A stretch of 5,764 bases of DNA from CANJDH01 sp964443245 (GCA_964443245.1 CAYUEG010000187.1:1-5764); one strand, 5' to 3'. Shown: positions 1 to 5,667, counted from the stretch's first letter. Made by a program: numbers and translations. The notes: generated by a model not told the origin, from the letters alone.

Positions 1-442
1 CCTTGCCTTCAGGGGTGATGATGAGGTTAGCCGGCTTGATGTCGCGATGGACCACGCCCAGCCCGTGCGCGTAGTGAAGCGCGTCGAGCATCTGGGCGAT
101 CAGCGGGCGGGCCAATTGTGGTGCCATCGCGCCTTCCGAAAGGAGCACATCCAGCCCTTGGCCTGAAACAAACTCCATCGCAATGAATGCCGTGCCAGCA
201 TCTTCACCGTACTCGTAGACACCGACGATGTTCGGGTGCATCAGCCTGCCCGCCGCCTGGGCTTCCCGCTTGAAGCGGCGCAGGAACTCGTCGGCTTCGG
301 CTGCCGGAATCTGGCTGCGCAGCACGGTCTTGAGGGCCACATGGCGCTCAATCACCGGATCAAATGCGCGATAGACAACACCCATGCCGCCGCGCCCCAA
401 TTCGGATTCGATGCGGTATTTGCCGATGTTTTCGGGATGCAT
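1..442 (-). CDS. Hanks-type Ser/Thr protein kinase, N-terminal part (cut by window edge)
   Basis: The visible 147 residues are the N-terminal lobe and start of the C-lobe of a eukaryotic-like protein kinase, expected to transfer phosphate from ATP to Ser/Thr of target proteins. Seen directly: a glycine-rich loop GRGGMGVVY (residues 16-24), the ATP-binding lysine in VALK (K38), a helix-C glutamate (about E60, in RFKREAQAAGRL), and the catalytic loop HRDIKPAN (132-139, catalytic D134, N139). The DFG motif, activation loop and any membrane or sensor domain lie beyond position 1 and cannot be judged. The kinase domain begins almost at the N-terminus, as is usual for PknB-like kinases. ATG at 442 is chosen because the domain follows at once; the ribosome site ahead of it is weak. 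It starts 22 bases after the histidine kinase stop, so the two are probably co-transcribed. All visible catalytic residues are intact. Its substrate is unknown. Confidence 0.93.
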   Translation of the reverse strand, partial: MHPENIGKYRIESELGRGGMGVVYRAFDPVIERHVALKTVLRSQIPAAEADEFLRRFKREAQAAGRLMHPNIVGVYEYGEDAGTAFIAMEFVSGQGLDVLLSEGAMAPQLARPLIAQMLDALHYAHGLGVVHRDIKPANLIITPEGK

Positions 443-464
443 GTGGAACGTTCCGTAAGGTTGG

Positions 465-2330
465 TCAGGCGGCCAGCGCCAACTGGAGGTTGGTCATCGT
501 TTGATCCCGCGTTTCAGCCGGAGGTTGTACCGGCAGCGTGACGGTGAAGCAGGTGCCGGTGGTCGGGCCGGAATCGACCTTGATGCTGCCGCCGTGCTGG
601 GAAATGATCTTGTAGGCGATCGAGAGGCCAAGCCCGGTACCTTCGCCCACCTTCTTGGTGGTGAAGAACGGATCGAAGATGCGCGGCAATACGTCTGCCG
701 GAATGCCGTGCCCGTTATCACGTACCTTGATCACGACCTGATCGCCGACTTTCCTGCTGCTCAGATGGATCACGCCGTGTTCGTCGGTGGCCTGGGCGGC
801 GTTGGTAATCAGGTTGAGGAAGACCTGGTTGATCTGCGAAGGCGAGCAGGTCACGAAGGCGTCGTTGTCGAAGTCCCGCTCGATCTTCTTGCTCTTGACG
901 ATGTTCTTGGCGATCACCAGCGTGCTTTGCAGTCCCTCGTTGAGGTTGAAATGGGCCACCTTGCTGCGGTCCAGGCGGCTGAAGTTTTTCAGGTTGGTAA
1001 CGATCTCGGAAATCTGGTCGATGCCATAGAGCCCATCGCGAATCAGTGCAGTCAGTTCGCTGATGCCGTCATCGGCCGCGATCTCGTCGCACATTGTCTG
1101 CACCCTGGCGTACTGTGCGGAAATCTGCTCTTCTGCGGCGTCGCCATCGGCCATCAGCGTCAGCAGGGCGCGCGATTCGGCGACGATGCCGGTGGCGGCC
1201 GGCAGGCGCTCATCGAGTACTTGCAGGCCATTGCGCACATAGGCCAGCGGGGTGTTGATCTCATGGGCCACGCCGGCAATCATCTGACCCAACGAGGACA
1301 TTTTCTCTGACTGGATCAGGGCGGCTTCGGAATCCTTCAGGTGGCGCAGCGCATCTCCCAGTTCTGCGGTACGGGCCTCGACACGATGCTCAAGGTTCTC
1401 GTTGGCGTCTGCCAGCTGTGCGTTGCTCTGTTGCACCAGACGGTAGCTCCCGACCAGACGCCAGGCAAACCAGGCGATCGCCAGCAGCAGCAGGGCCGAG
1501 TACCCGATCAACAACTGGCGGTAGAACGCGGTAGCTTCCAGCGTGCGTGCCTGCGCCTGGTCGATTGCCTGGGCAACCGCTTCAATGCGCTGCTTCACCG
1601 GGAGCGCCGCGAGCTCGGCGAGGATGGCGTCTTCGGCTGCCTTCTGCCCGCGTACTTCGCCGAACTTCTCCACCAAAGCCTGCGCGTTGACCGCGATGTC
1701 TCCGGGATACTGTGACAGACGTTCGGTCAGATCCTTGAGGCTGGCATCGATGCGCGGCAGCGCCTGGGCATCACTTAACAGGTTGTAGCGCAGGGTCTCG
1801 GTCAACAATTCGTTGATACGCAGGCCAAGGGTCGAAAGCCGCTCTGCAGTGGCCGCGGCATCCTTGGCGCGCGATTGCGCTGCCTCCTGCTGATATTCGC
1901 GCAGCTCGGCGAGGAATTCCGCGCCTTTGTCGCTGACGAAACGTAGCGACTCGCGCAGTGCCTGGTTTTGCCTGGCAAAGCGTGCAGCGACCTCCCGCTT
2001 TTTGTCGAGCACCGCACCCAGGGCGCTGTAGGCGTTAAGGGCTTCCGGTTGCTCCAGCGCCATCAACTCGGCCCCCAAACCGCTGCGTGCAGCGGAAATG
2101 CGTTCGGCGGGTGTCTGTCCGGCCGCGTAGCGACGATTCAGGCCCGTTTTCGCCTGCAGCGAATCAACCGTCCATTCGGCATCGATGGCCTCCAAATCCC
2201 GCAAACCAGAGACGATTCGGCCTTCGCGTGCGAAATCGGTCTCCTGCGTCTTCGAGTAGAGGAACCACAGCGTTCCGACCAGCAGGAAGGCTGTCAGCGC
2301 GTAGATGAATGGCAGGAGAAGCTTTTTCAT
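465..2330 (-). CDS. Membrane sensor histidine kinase with all-helical (DAHL-like) periplasmic domain
   Basis: A 621-residue two-component sensor. Membrane segment 1 is at about residues 5-25 and segment 2 at about 272-294. Between them lie about 245 residues of almost purely helical, Ala/Leu/Glu-rich periplasmic sequence. Its opening (LEAIDAEWTVDSLQAKTGLN, 46-65) resembles the DAHL (double all-helical ligand-binding) sensor domain; this is recognised from memory. A coiled coil follows (about 297-345), then the dimerisation/phosphoacceptor helix with His356 in AHEINTP. There is a long insert (about 375-425) before the second helix of that domain. The ATPase domain has an N-box (NLITN, 506-510), G1 DNGHG (538-542), F-box FDPFF (552-556) and G2 GTGLGLS (564-570), all intact. 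It has no receiver domain, and no response regulator is visible. The start 33 bases after the upstream bufA stop has no clear Shine-Dalgarno, but MKKLLLPF leads directly into the membrane segment. Ligand and partner are unknown. Confidence 0.95.
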   Translation of the reverse strand: MKKLLLPFIYALTAFLLVGTLWFLYSKTQETDFAREGRIVSGLRDLEAIDAEWTVDSLQAKTGLNRRYAAGQTPAERISAARSGLGAELMALEQPEALNAYSALGAVLDKKREVAARFARQNQALRESLRFVSDKGAEFLAELREYQQEAAQSRAKDAAATAERLSTLGLRINELLTETLRYNLLSDAQALPRIDASLKDLTERLSQYPGDIAVNAQALVEKFGEVRGQKAAEDAILAELAALPVKQRIEAVAQAIDQAQARTLEATAFYRQLLIGYSALLLLAIAWFAWRLVGSYRLVQQSNAQLADANENLEHRVEARTAELGDALRHLKDSEAALIQSEKMSSLGQMIAGVAHEINTPLAYVRNGLQVLDERLPAATGIVAESRALLTLMADGDAAEEQISAQYARVQTMCDEIAADDGISELTALIRDGLYGIDQISEIVTNLKNFSRLDRSKVAHFNLNEGLQSTLVIAKNIVKSKKIERDFDNDAFVTCSPSQINQVFLNLITNAAQATDEHGVIHLSSRKVGDQVVIKVRDNGHGIPADVLPRIFDPFFTTKKVGEGTGLGLSIAYKIISQHGGSIKVDSGPTTGTCFTVTLPVQPPAETRDQTMTNLQLALAA

Positions 2331-2363
2331 GATGAATGAGTGCGGTCGACGGTGGTTGGGGGA

Positions 2364-2651
2364 TCAGCTTTTCTTCTTCTCGGCGCCGGCTGCAGCCAGC
2401 TTGCCGCCGAGTTTCATGCAACTGCCACGGGCGACATACACCCACTCGTCTGGAGCGTTGTCTGTCTTGGCATAACCGGCGCAGGCGTGGCTGGCCGTGG
2501 CGCAGGAGTTCTTTCCGGCCTTGGCGATGCCAAAGCATTTTTCCTTGGCTGCAGCTGGTGCAGCTTTGTTGTCCTGTGCTTGAGACGCGGGTGTAGCACC
2601 CAGACCGATCAGGGTGACGAGTGCAGCGGAGAGGAGGGTGGTGTGGTTCAT
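2364..2651 (-). CDS. bufA1: BufA1-family (DUF2282) bufferin precursor, CX10CX6CX20C subtype
   Basis: A 95-residue secreted peptide precursor. Residues 1-25 form a Sec signal peptide (hydrophobic core about 5-18, likely cleavage after SQA at residue 25). The mature part of about 70 residues has four cysteines, C39, C50, C57 and C78, in the DUF2282 framework EKCFGIAKAGKNSC...CAGYAKTD...GSC, and ends in a lysine-rich tail (EKKKS). In the described bufferins, a DUF692 enzyme with its DUF2063 partner turns some of these cysteines into 5-thiooxazole-type groups, and the peptide binds copper in the periplasm. That role is transferred here by family membership and by the bufBC genes lying divergently 236 bases away. 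ATG at 2651 is chosen because TGGAG lies 6 bases upstream and the signal peptide begins there. An in-frame start at 2732 would include the promoter -10 element. It is the first gene of a run containing two kinases, which is unusual for a bufferin gene. Confidence 0.9.
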   Translation of the reverse strand: MNHTTLLSAALVTLIGLGATPASQAQDNKAAPAAAKEKCFGIAKAGKNSCATASHACAGYAKTDNAPDEWVYVARGSCMKLGGKLAAAGAEKKKS

Positions 2652-2657
2652 GTCGGG

Positions 2658-2662
2658 CTCCA
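2658..2662 (-). promoter_or_regulatory. Ribosome binding site deciding the bufA (2651) start
   Basis: TGGAG on the minus strand lies 6 bases ahead of the ATG at 2651. It fixes this start over the longer in-frame alternative at 2732, which has no such site and would translate promoter sequence. Confidence 0.7.
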
Positions 2663-2722
2663 ATGGATGAAGAGTTGAATGGGCCAAGTGCGGCAGTGGC
2701 AGGATGGACTTGCCCAAGCTAG

Positions 2723-2749
2723 TTCGGGTCACTGGGCGCAGCGGTTACA
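2723..2749 (-). promoter_or_regulatory. ECF-sigma-type promoter P1 for bufA-histidine kinase-Ser/Thr kinase
   Basis: On the minus strand TGTAACC (2749-2743) is followed after exactly 16 bases by CGAA (2726-2723), continuing as CGAACTAGC. The same arrangement is found ahead of bufB and of the second bufA, which makes chance very unlikely. An AAC-bearing -35 with a short CG-rich -10 is typical of ECF sigma factors; from memory GTAACC-N16-CGAA is the motif of the metal-responsive SigF regulon of Caulobacter. It lies 71 bases ahead of the bufA ATG, leaving a leader of about 65 bases. The downstream gaps of 33 and 22 bases, with no terminator seen, suggest that the two kinases are also read from it. 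Confidence 0.8.
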
Positions 2750-2792
2750 GCTGGTTGAGAAAAAGTTGGGCCGATGCCTGCCGCGCCATCTC

Positions 2793-2807
2793 GCACCACA
2801 CTGGTGC
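2793..2807. other. Small perfect inverted repeat in the divergent control region
   Basis: GCACCA and TGGTGC form 6-base arms around a 3-base loop, between the divergent promoters P1 and P2 (about 44 bases from each). It could be an operator for a regulator shared by both sides, but no second copy occurs near the third promoter and an inverted repeat this short can arise by chance. Apart from this repeat and the two promoters, I see nothing in the 236-base divergent region. Confidence 0.2.
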
Positions 2808-2851
2808 AACACATTGGGGGCGTGTGCCTGCGCGGAATTTTTGGTGCCGTC

Positions 2852-2878
2852 TGTAACCATCGGCCCCGAATCGGCGAA
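2852..2878 (+). promoter_or_regulatory. ECF-sigma-type promoter P2 for bufBC
   Basis: TGTAACC (2852-2858), 16 bases, then CGAA (2875-2878), continuing as CGAACTAGCAAGC. This matches P1 and P3 in both boxes, in spacing and in the bases just after the -10. A second CGAA lies at 2867-2870, 8 bases after the -35 box, as also in P3. Only 9 bases separate the -10 element from the bufB ATG, so transcription should begin at or within a few bases of the start codon. Confidence 0.82.
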
Positions 2879-2887
2879 CTAGCAAGC

Positions 2888-3778
2888 ATGACTACGCCTC
2901 GCCCCAAGCAACCTGTCGTGTCGAGCGCCAGCCGCTTGACCGGTGGGCTGGGTTTGAAGCCCGAGCACTATGTCGAAGCGCTGGAGAGCCGGGAGCCTGG
3001 CCTGTGGTTTGAAGTGCATGCCGAGAACTACATGTCGGCCGGCGGGCCGAGGTTGGCCTGGCTTGAGGCGATCCGCGGGGAACATCCGCTTTCCGTGCAC
3101 GGGGTCGGTTTGTCGCTGGGTGCGGATGCGCCGCCTGATGCAGCCCATCTGAACCGGCTTGCCATGCTGGTGGATCGTTTTGAGCCGGCCCTGGTGTCCG
3201 AGCATCTGGCATGGTCCGTATGGGGCGGGGCCTTTCTTCCCGATCTTTTGCCGGTTCCGCGCACCCATGCCGCACTGCTTCGGCTGGTCGACAATATTTC
3301 ACGGGTGCAAGAGCGGCTTGGCCGGCCCATCGCGATTGAAAATCCTTCCCACTATGTGACCCTGCCTTGGCACGAATACACCGAGGCAGATTTTCTGGGT
3401 GAGCTGGTGCGGCGTGTCGGCTGCCGCGTGCTGCTTGATGTCAACAACGTGTATGTCAGCGGGCGCAACCTCGGGTTGGCGCCGGCGGAGTTGCTGGCCG
3501 ATTTGCTGGCTGTGGTTCCGGCGGAGGCCATCGTCGAGATCCATCTGGCGGGGCACTCGGAGGATCCGACGCACGGGCCGCGCCTTCTGGTCGATTCGCA
3601 CGATGCGCCGGTCGCAGAAGCCGTATGGACACTCTATGAGCAAGCCATTGAGCGCATCGGGGCGCGGCCAACCTTGATCGAACGCGATGGCAACCTGCCC
3701 GATTTTGCGGCGCTGCTGCAGGAGCGCGGCCGTGCTCATGACACCTTGCACCCTTGCGCCGTGGTGGCACCAGCATGA
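2888..3778 (+). CDS. bufB: BufB, DUF692 / MNIO-family peptide-modifying enzyme
   Basis: A 296-residue multinuclear non-heme iron-dependent oxidative enzyme of the DUF692 family (relatives: MbnB, TglH, the ChrH type). Such enzymes have a TIM-barrel fold, bind two or three irons and oxidatively rearrange cysteines of a precursor peptide. Here the substrates should be the two flanking BufA peptides. Motifs in order that carry the expected metal-ligand and active-site residues: EVHAENY (42-48), SVHGVGLSLG (H71), SEHLAW (E105, H106), IENPSHY (E151, N152, H155), DVNNVYVS (D184, N186, N187), EIHLAGH (H219, H223), DSHDAPV (D236, H238, D239) and IERDGN (E265, D267). All look intact and the length is normal. 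The start at 2888 is preferred: an in-frame ATG at 2774 would read through promoter P2. There is no Shine-Dalgarno, consistent with a nearly leaderless mRNA. Its stop overlaps the bufC start. The enzyme should act in the cytoplasm before export. Confidence 0.94.
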   Translation: MTTPRPKQPVVSSASRLTGGLGLKPEHYVEALESREPGLWFEVHAENYMSAGGPRLAWLEAIRGEHPLSVHGVGLSLGADAPPDAAHLNRLAMLVDRFEPALVSEHLAWSVWGGAFLPDLLPVPRTHAALLRLVDNISRVQERLGRPIAIENPSHYVTLPWHEYTEADFLGELVRRVGCRVLLDVNNVYVSGRNLGLAPAELLADLLAVVPAEAIVEIHLAGHSEDPTHGPRLLVDSHDAPVAEAVWTLYEQAIERIGARPTLIERDGNLPDFAALLQERGRAHDTLHPCAVVAPA

Positions 3779-4587
3779 GCGCGCTGCCGGCATCGCCCCT
3801 GGACTGGCGCCAGTATCTGGACCAATTCAGCGCCCTGCTCCTGAAGACGCCGTGCGCCGACGGCGGTGGCGCCAACCTGATCTCGGGCTTGGCCGCACAG
3901 CCGGGATTTGCGGTCTATCGCAACACCTTTCTCAAAGCCTGTGTGGATGCCCTGCAGGGCAACTATCCTGCGGTTTCAAGGCTGGTCGGCGATGAATGGT
4001 TTCGCGGCGCCGCCACGCGCTTCGCGCTGGCCTCGCCACCGGTGGCGCCAATGCTGTTTGACTATGGCGAAAGTTTTGCCACCTTTCTGGACCACTTTGA
4101 ACCGGCACGTGAGCTGCCGTACCTGGCGGATGTGGCGCGTCTGGACCGGGCGTGGACCGAATCACATCTGGCCGTGGATGCCGCCCCTCTCAGTCTGACG
4201 GGTCTGGCCGCATTGGCGCCGCACCAGCTGGTTGATTTGCGTCTTGCGGTGCACCCGGCGGCAAGATGGCATTGGTTCGAAGATCAACCCATCTATTCGA
4301 TCTGGAGCGCCAACCGGGAAGAGACTGACTTGACCCGGCAGCCCGAGTGGCATGGTGAAGGTGTAGTGATCACGCGGGCGGAGACTGATGTGACGTGGCG
4401 CGAGGTTCCCCGCGCGGCCTGCGTGTTGCTCGACGCCTGTGCTGCCGGCATGCCGCTTGAAGAAGCCGCGCAGCTGGCGCTCTCCGAAGTGCCGCCGGCT
4501 GAGCAAGGGCAGAAGCTTTCCGCGTTGCTGGCTGAACTCATCAATTCCGGTGCGTTTCTCGACATTACCGCAGAAGACGCCGCGTGA
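3775..4587 (+). CDS. bufC: BufC, DUF2063 partner protein of the MNIO enzyme
   Basis: A 270-residue protein with an N-terminal DUF2063 domain (about residues 8-100), recognisable by FAVYRNTFLKACVDAL (46-61), a YPAV..LVGDEWFRG stretch (64-78) and an FDYGESFATFLDHF segment (95-108). The rest (about 110-260) includes YLADVARLDRAW (116-127), typical of the HvfC/BufC type. Proteins of this family are encoded next to DUF692 enzymes and are thought to bind the precursor peptide and present its cysteines; related partners such as MbnC and TglI do comparable jobs with different folds. It has no signal peptide or membrane segment, so it is probably cytoplasmic with BufB. The start is placed at 3775, where its ATG overlaps the bufB TGA (ATGA), indicating translational coupling. 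An in-frame ATG at 3754 would add seven residues (MRRGGTS) unlike the family and overlap bufB further. Confidence 0.9.
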   Translation: MSALPASPLDWRQYLDQFSALLLKTPCADGGGANLISGLAAQPGFAVYRNTFLKACVDALQGNYPAVSRLVGDEWFRGAATRFALASPPVAPMLFDYGESFATFLDHFEPARELPYLADVARLDRAWTESHLAVDAAPLSLTGLAALAPHQLVDLRLAVHPAARWHWFEDQPIYSIWSANREETDLTRQPEWHGEGVVITRAETDVTWREVPRAACVLLDACAAGMPLEEAAQLALSEVPPAEQGQKLSALLAELINSGAFLDITAEDAA

Positions 4588-4602
4588 TTCTTTTGCGAGG
4601 CG

Positions 4603-4629
4603 TGTAACCGGCGACGGCGAACTTGCGAA
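4603..4629 (+). promoter_or_regulatory. ECF-sigma-type promoter P3 for the second bufA
   Basis: TGTAACC (4603-4609), 16 bases, then CGAA (4626-4629), continuing as CGAACTAACAAGG. It sits just after the bufC stop and 83 bases ahead of the bufA ATG. It is nearly identical in design to P2, including an extra CGAA 8 bases after the -35 box (4618-4621). It gives the precursor its own transcription start inside the gene run, in keeping with a peptide needed in excess over its modifying enzymes. Confidence 0.82.
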
Positions 4630-4642
4630 CTAACAAGGGACA

Positions 4643-4678
4643 GTTGCAACGAAACTGACAAAGCGTCAGTCAGGCAAC
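4643..4678 (+). promoter_or_regulatory. Two-tier hairpin in the 5' leader of the second bufA
   Basis: An inner stem ACTGAC/GTCAGT (4654-4659 with 4665-4670, loop AAAGC) lies inside an outer stem GTTGC/GCAAC (4643-4647 with 4674-4678), separated by unpaired bases. It is in the predicted untranslated leader between P3 and the ribosome site and does not cover the AGGAG. It could stabilise the transcript or protect it from nucleases. It has no T-run, so it is not an intrinsic terminator. A regulatory role is only a guess. Confidence 0.35.
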
Positions 4679-4699
4679 GTCAACCACCTTACCCTTTAC

Positions 4700-4704
4700 A
4701 GGAG
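4700..4704 (+). promoter_or_regulatory. Strong ribosome binding site of the second bufA
   Basis: AGGAG lies 8 bases ahead of the ATG at 4713. It is a good site that settles the start and contrasts with the missing site of bufB, suggesting strong translation of the precursor compared with the enzyme. Confidence 0.8.
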
Positions 4705-4712
4705 CATCAAAC

Positions 4713-5003
4713 ATGAACAAGCAGACCCTCGCCATTTCCGCCTTTGCACTCGCTACCCTTGCCGCTGGTGCGGTCCATGCACAAGGCGCAAAGAAGGATG
4801 ACATGAGCAAACCGGCCGTCGAGAAATGCTATGGCGTATCCCTGGCCGGAAAGAACGATTGCGCCGCCGGCCCCGGCACGACCTGTGCCGGCACGTCGAA
4901 GACCGACTACCAGGGCAACGCCTGGAAGAATGTTCCTGCCGGCACCTGCACCAGCATCAAGACGCCGAAAGGCACGGGCTCCCTGGCACCGATCAAGGCC
5001 TGA
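4713..5003 (+). CDS. bufA1: BufA1-family (DUF2282) bufferin precursor, CX10CX7CX20C subtype
   Basis: A 96-residue precursor with a Sec signal peptide (hydrophobic core about 5-20, likely cleavage after VHA at residue 23) and a mature part of about 73 residues. Four cysteines, C39, C50, C58 and C79, lie in the consensus DUF2282 framework: EKCYGVSLAGKNDC, then TTCAGTSKTDYQGNAW, then PAGTC. In the studied bufferins, as I recall, the two central cysteines become thiooxazole-type groups while the outer two form a disulfide, and the product binds copper in the periplasm. This copy lies directly after bufBC and is the obvious BufB substrate. Compared with the divergent copy it has one more residue between the central cysteines, a GPGTT loop, and a C-terminus ending in APIKA instead of a lysine-rich tail. 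It has its own ECF-type promoter and a strong ribosome site. Bufferin operons usually place bufA first; here it follows bufC. Confidence 0.93.
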   Translation: MNKQTLAISAFALATLAAGAVHAQGAKKDDMSKPAVEKCYGVSLAGKNDCAAGPGTTCAGTSKTDYQGNAWKNVPAGTCTSIKTPKGTGSLAPIKA

Positions 5004-5021
5004 TCCCAATCTGCGCCGCGT

Positions 5022-5098
5022 TCAAGCTTGCACCCAAGAAGTGGTTGCTACCGGTAGCGTGTCGCCGGATTGCCGCATCAATTGCAGGGCAAGCTTGA
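5022..5098. repeat. Inverted repeat pair and central palindrome between bufA and doxX
   Basis: TCAAGCTTGC (5022-5031) is the exact reverse complement of GCAAGCTTGA (5089-5098); both contain the palindrome CAAGCTTG. A 12-base perfect palindrome GCTACCGGTAGC (5047-5058) lies between them. No T-run follows, so this is not a standard terminator. It could fold the bufA-doxX transcript, moderate read-through into doxX, or bind a protein. No copy of the ECF-type promoter is found in this 144-base gap. Confidence 0.35.
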
Positions 5099-5133
5099 GC
5101 GTAGTGGATTGGTCTTTGCAAACTGAAACCTTC

Positions 5134-5140
5134 GGGAGGA
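5134..5140 (+). promoter_or_regulatory. Ribosome binding site deciding the GTG start of the DoxX gene
   Basis: GGGAGGA lies 7 bases ahead of GTG 5148. It is a near-consensus site and the reason to accept a GTG start here. Confidence 0.8.
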
Positions 5141-5147
5141 CCTTCGC

Positions 5148-5624
5148 GTGAAAGACGCTGCCACCATCACATCGCCATCTGACGTTGTCGGGCTCCGAGG
5201 CAGCCTGAACCGCATTGTCGATCAATTCGCAGCGAGGCTCTCCGACGGCTTCATTTCGGTCTGCGCCCGCGTGTCCCTGGCTGCGATTTTCTTCATGTCG
5301 GGCCGCACCAAGGTAGATGGGTTGCTCACGGTCTCCGAAGGTGCTTACACCCTGTTCCGCGAGGAGTATCGCGTGCCATTGGCGCCGCCTGAACTGGCCG
5401 CGCATCTTGCGACCTACGCTGAACACCTGTTTCCCGTGTTGCTGGTGTTGGGCCTGTTCACCCGGTTTTCGGCGGCCGCCCTGCTCGGCATGACAGCGGT
5501 GATCCAGATCTTTGTTTACCCCAGTGCGTGGCCTACGCACCTCTCGTGGGCGACCATCGCGCTTTACCTGATGGCCAAAGGGGGCGGTGCGATGTCCTTG
5601 GATCGGAAACTGGGCCTGCGCTGA
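5148..5624 (+). CDS. DoxX-family inner-membrane protein of the bufferin locus
   Basis: A 158-residue protein with four predicted membrane segments (about residues 35-51, 86-104, 107-124 and 131-146) after a cytoplasmic N-terminus. DoxX hallmarks are seen: ARVSLAAIFFMSGRTKV (40-56), AEHLFPVLLVLGLFTRFSA (91-109) and VYPSAWPTHLSWA (123-135). DoxX proteins are often the last gene of bufferin (bufABCD-type) operons. Their exact job is not settled; roles in redox chemistry or membrane handling of the peptide have been suggested. The GTG start at 5148 is chosen for the strong GGGAGGA ahead of it. The gap to bufA is 144 bases with no ECF-type promoter and no clear terminator, so it is probably read through from P3, though a separate promoter cannot be excluded. 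The gene looks complete and undamaged. Confidence 0.9.
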   Translation: MKDAATITSPSDVVGLRGSLNRIVDQFAARLSDGFISVCARVSLAAIFFMSGRTKVDGLLTVSEGAYTLFREEYRVPLAPPELAAHLATYAEHLFPVLLVLGLFTRFSAAALLGMTAVIQIFVYPSAWPTHLSWATIALYLMAKGGGAMSLDRKLGLR

Positions 5625-5667
5625 GCGCGGACACCACCTAGCCGATTCCAAGCGCCGGAGTAGAGGG

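Noticed and set aside
445..454. Palindrome GGAACGTTCC between histidine kinase and Ser/Thr kinase
   Set aside because: It is a single 10-base palindrome in a 22-base gap with no second copy or T-run; not enough to call an operator or terminator.
501..1310. Plus-strand 269-codon open frame
   Set aside because: It is antisense to the histidine kinase catalytic domains, which carry every expected motif; it shows no recognisable domain and is a typical shadow in GC-rich DNA.
2331..2363. Separate promoter or terminator between bufA and the histidine kinase
   Set aside because: The 33-base gap shows neither a hairpin with T-run nor a copy of the ECF-type promoter.
2652..2732. N-terminal extension of the divergent BufA from an ATG at 2732
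   Set aside because: It would cover the P1 -10 element and put 27 residues ahead of a good signal peptide; the start at 2651 has a TGGAG site.
2774..2887. N-terminal extension of BufB from an ATG at 2774
   Set aside because: It would translate through the P2 promoter, adds 38 residues unlike the family, and has no convincing ribosome site.
5022..5651. Minus-strand 209-codon open frame over doxX
   Set aside because: It is antisense to a clear DoxX protein with a strong ribosome site; its translation is rich in Arg/Gln/Gly with no domain.
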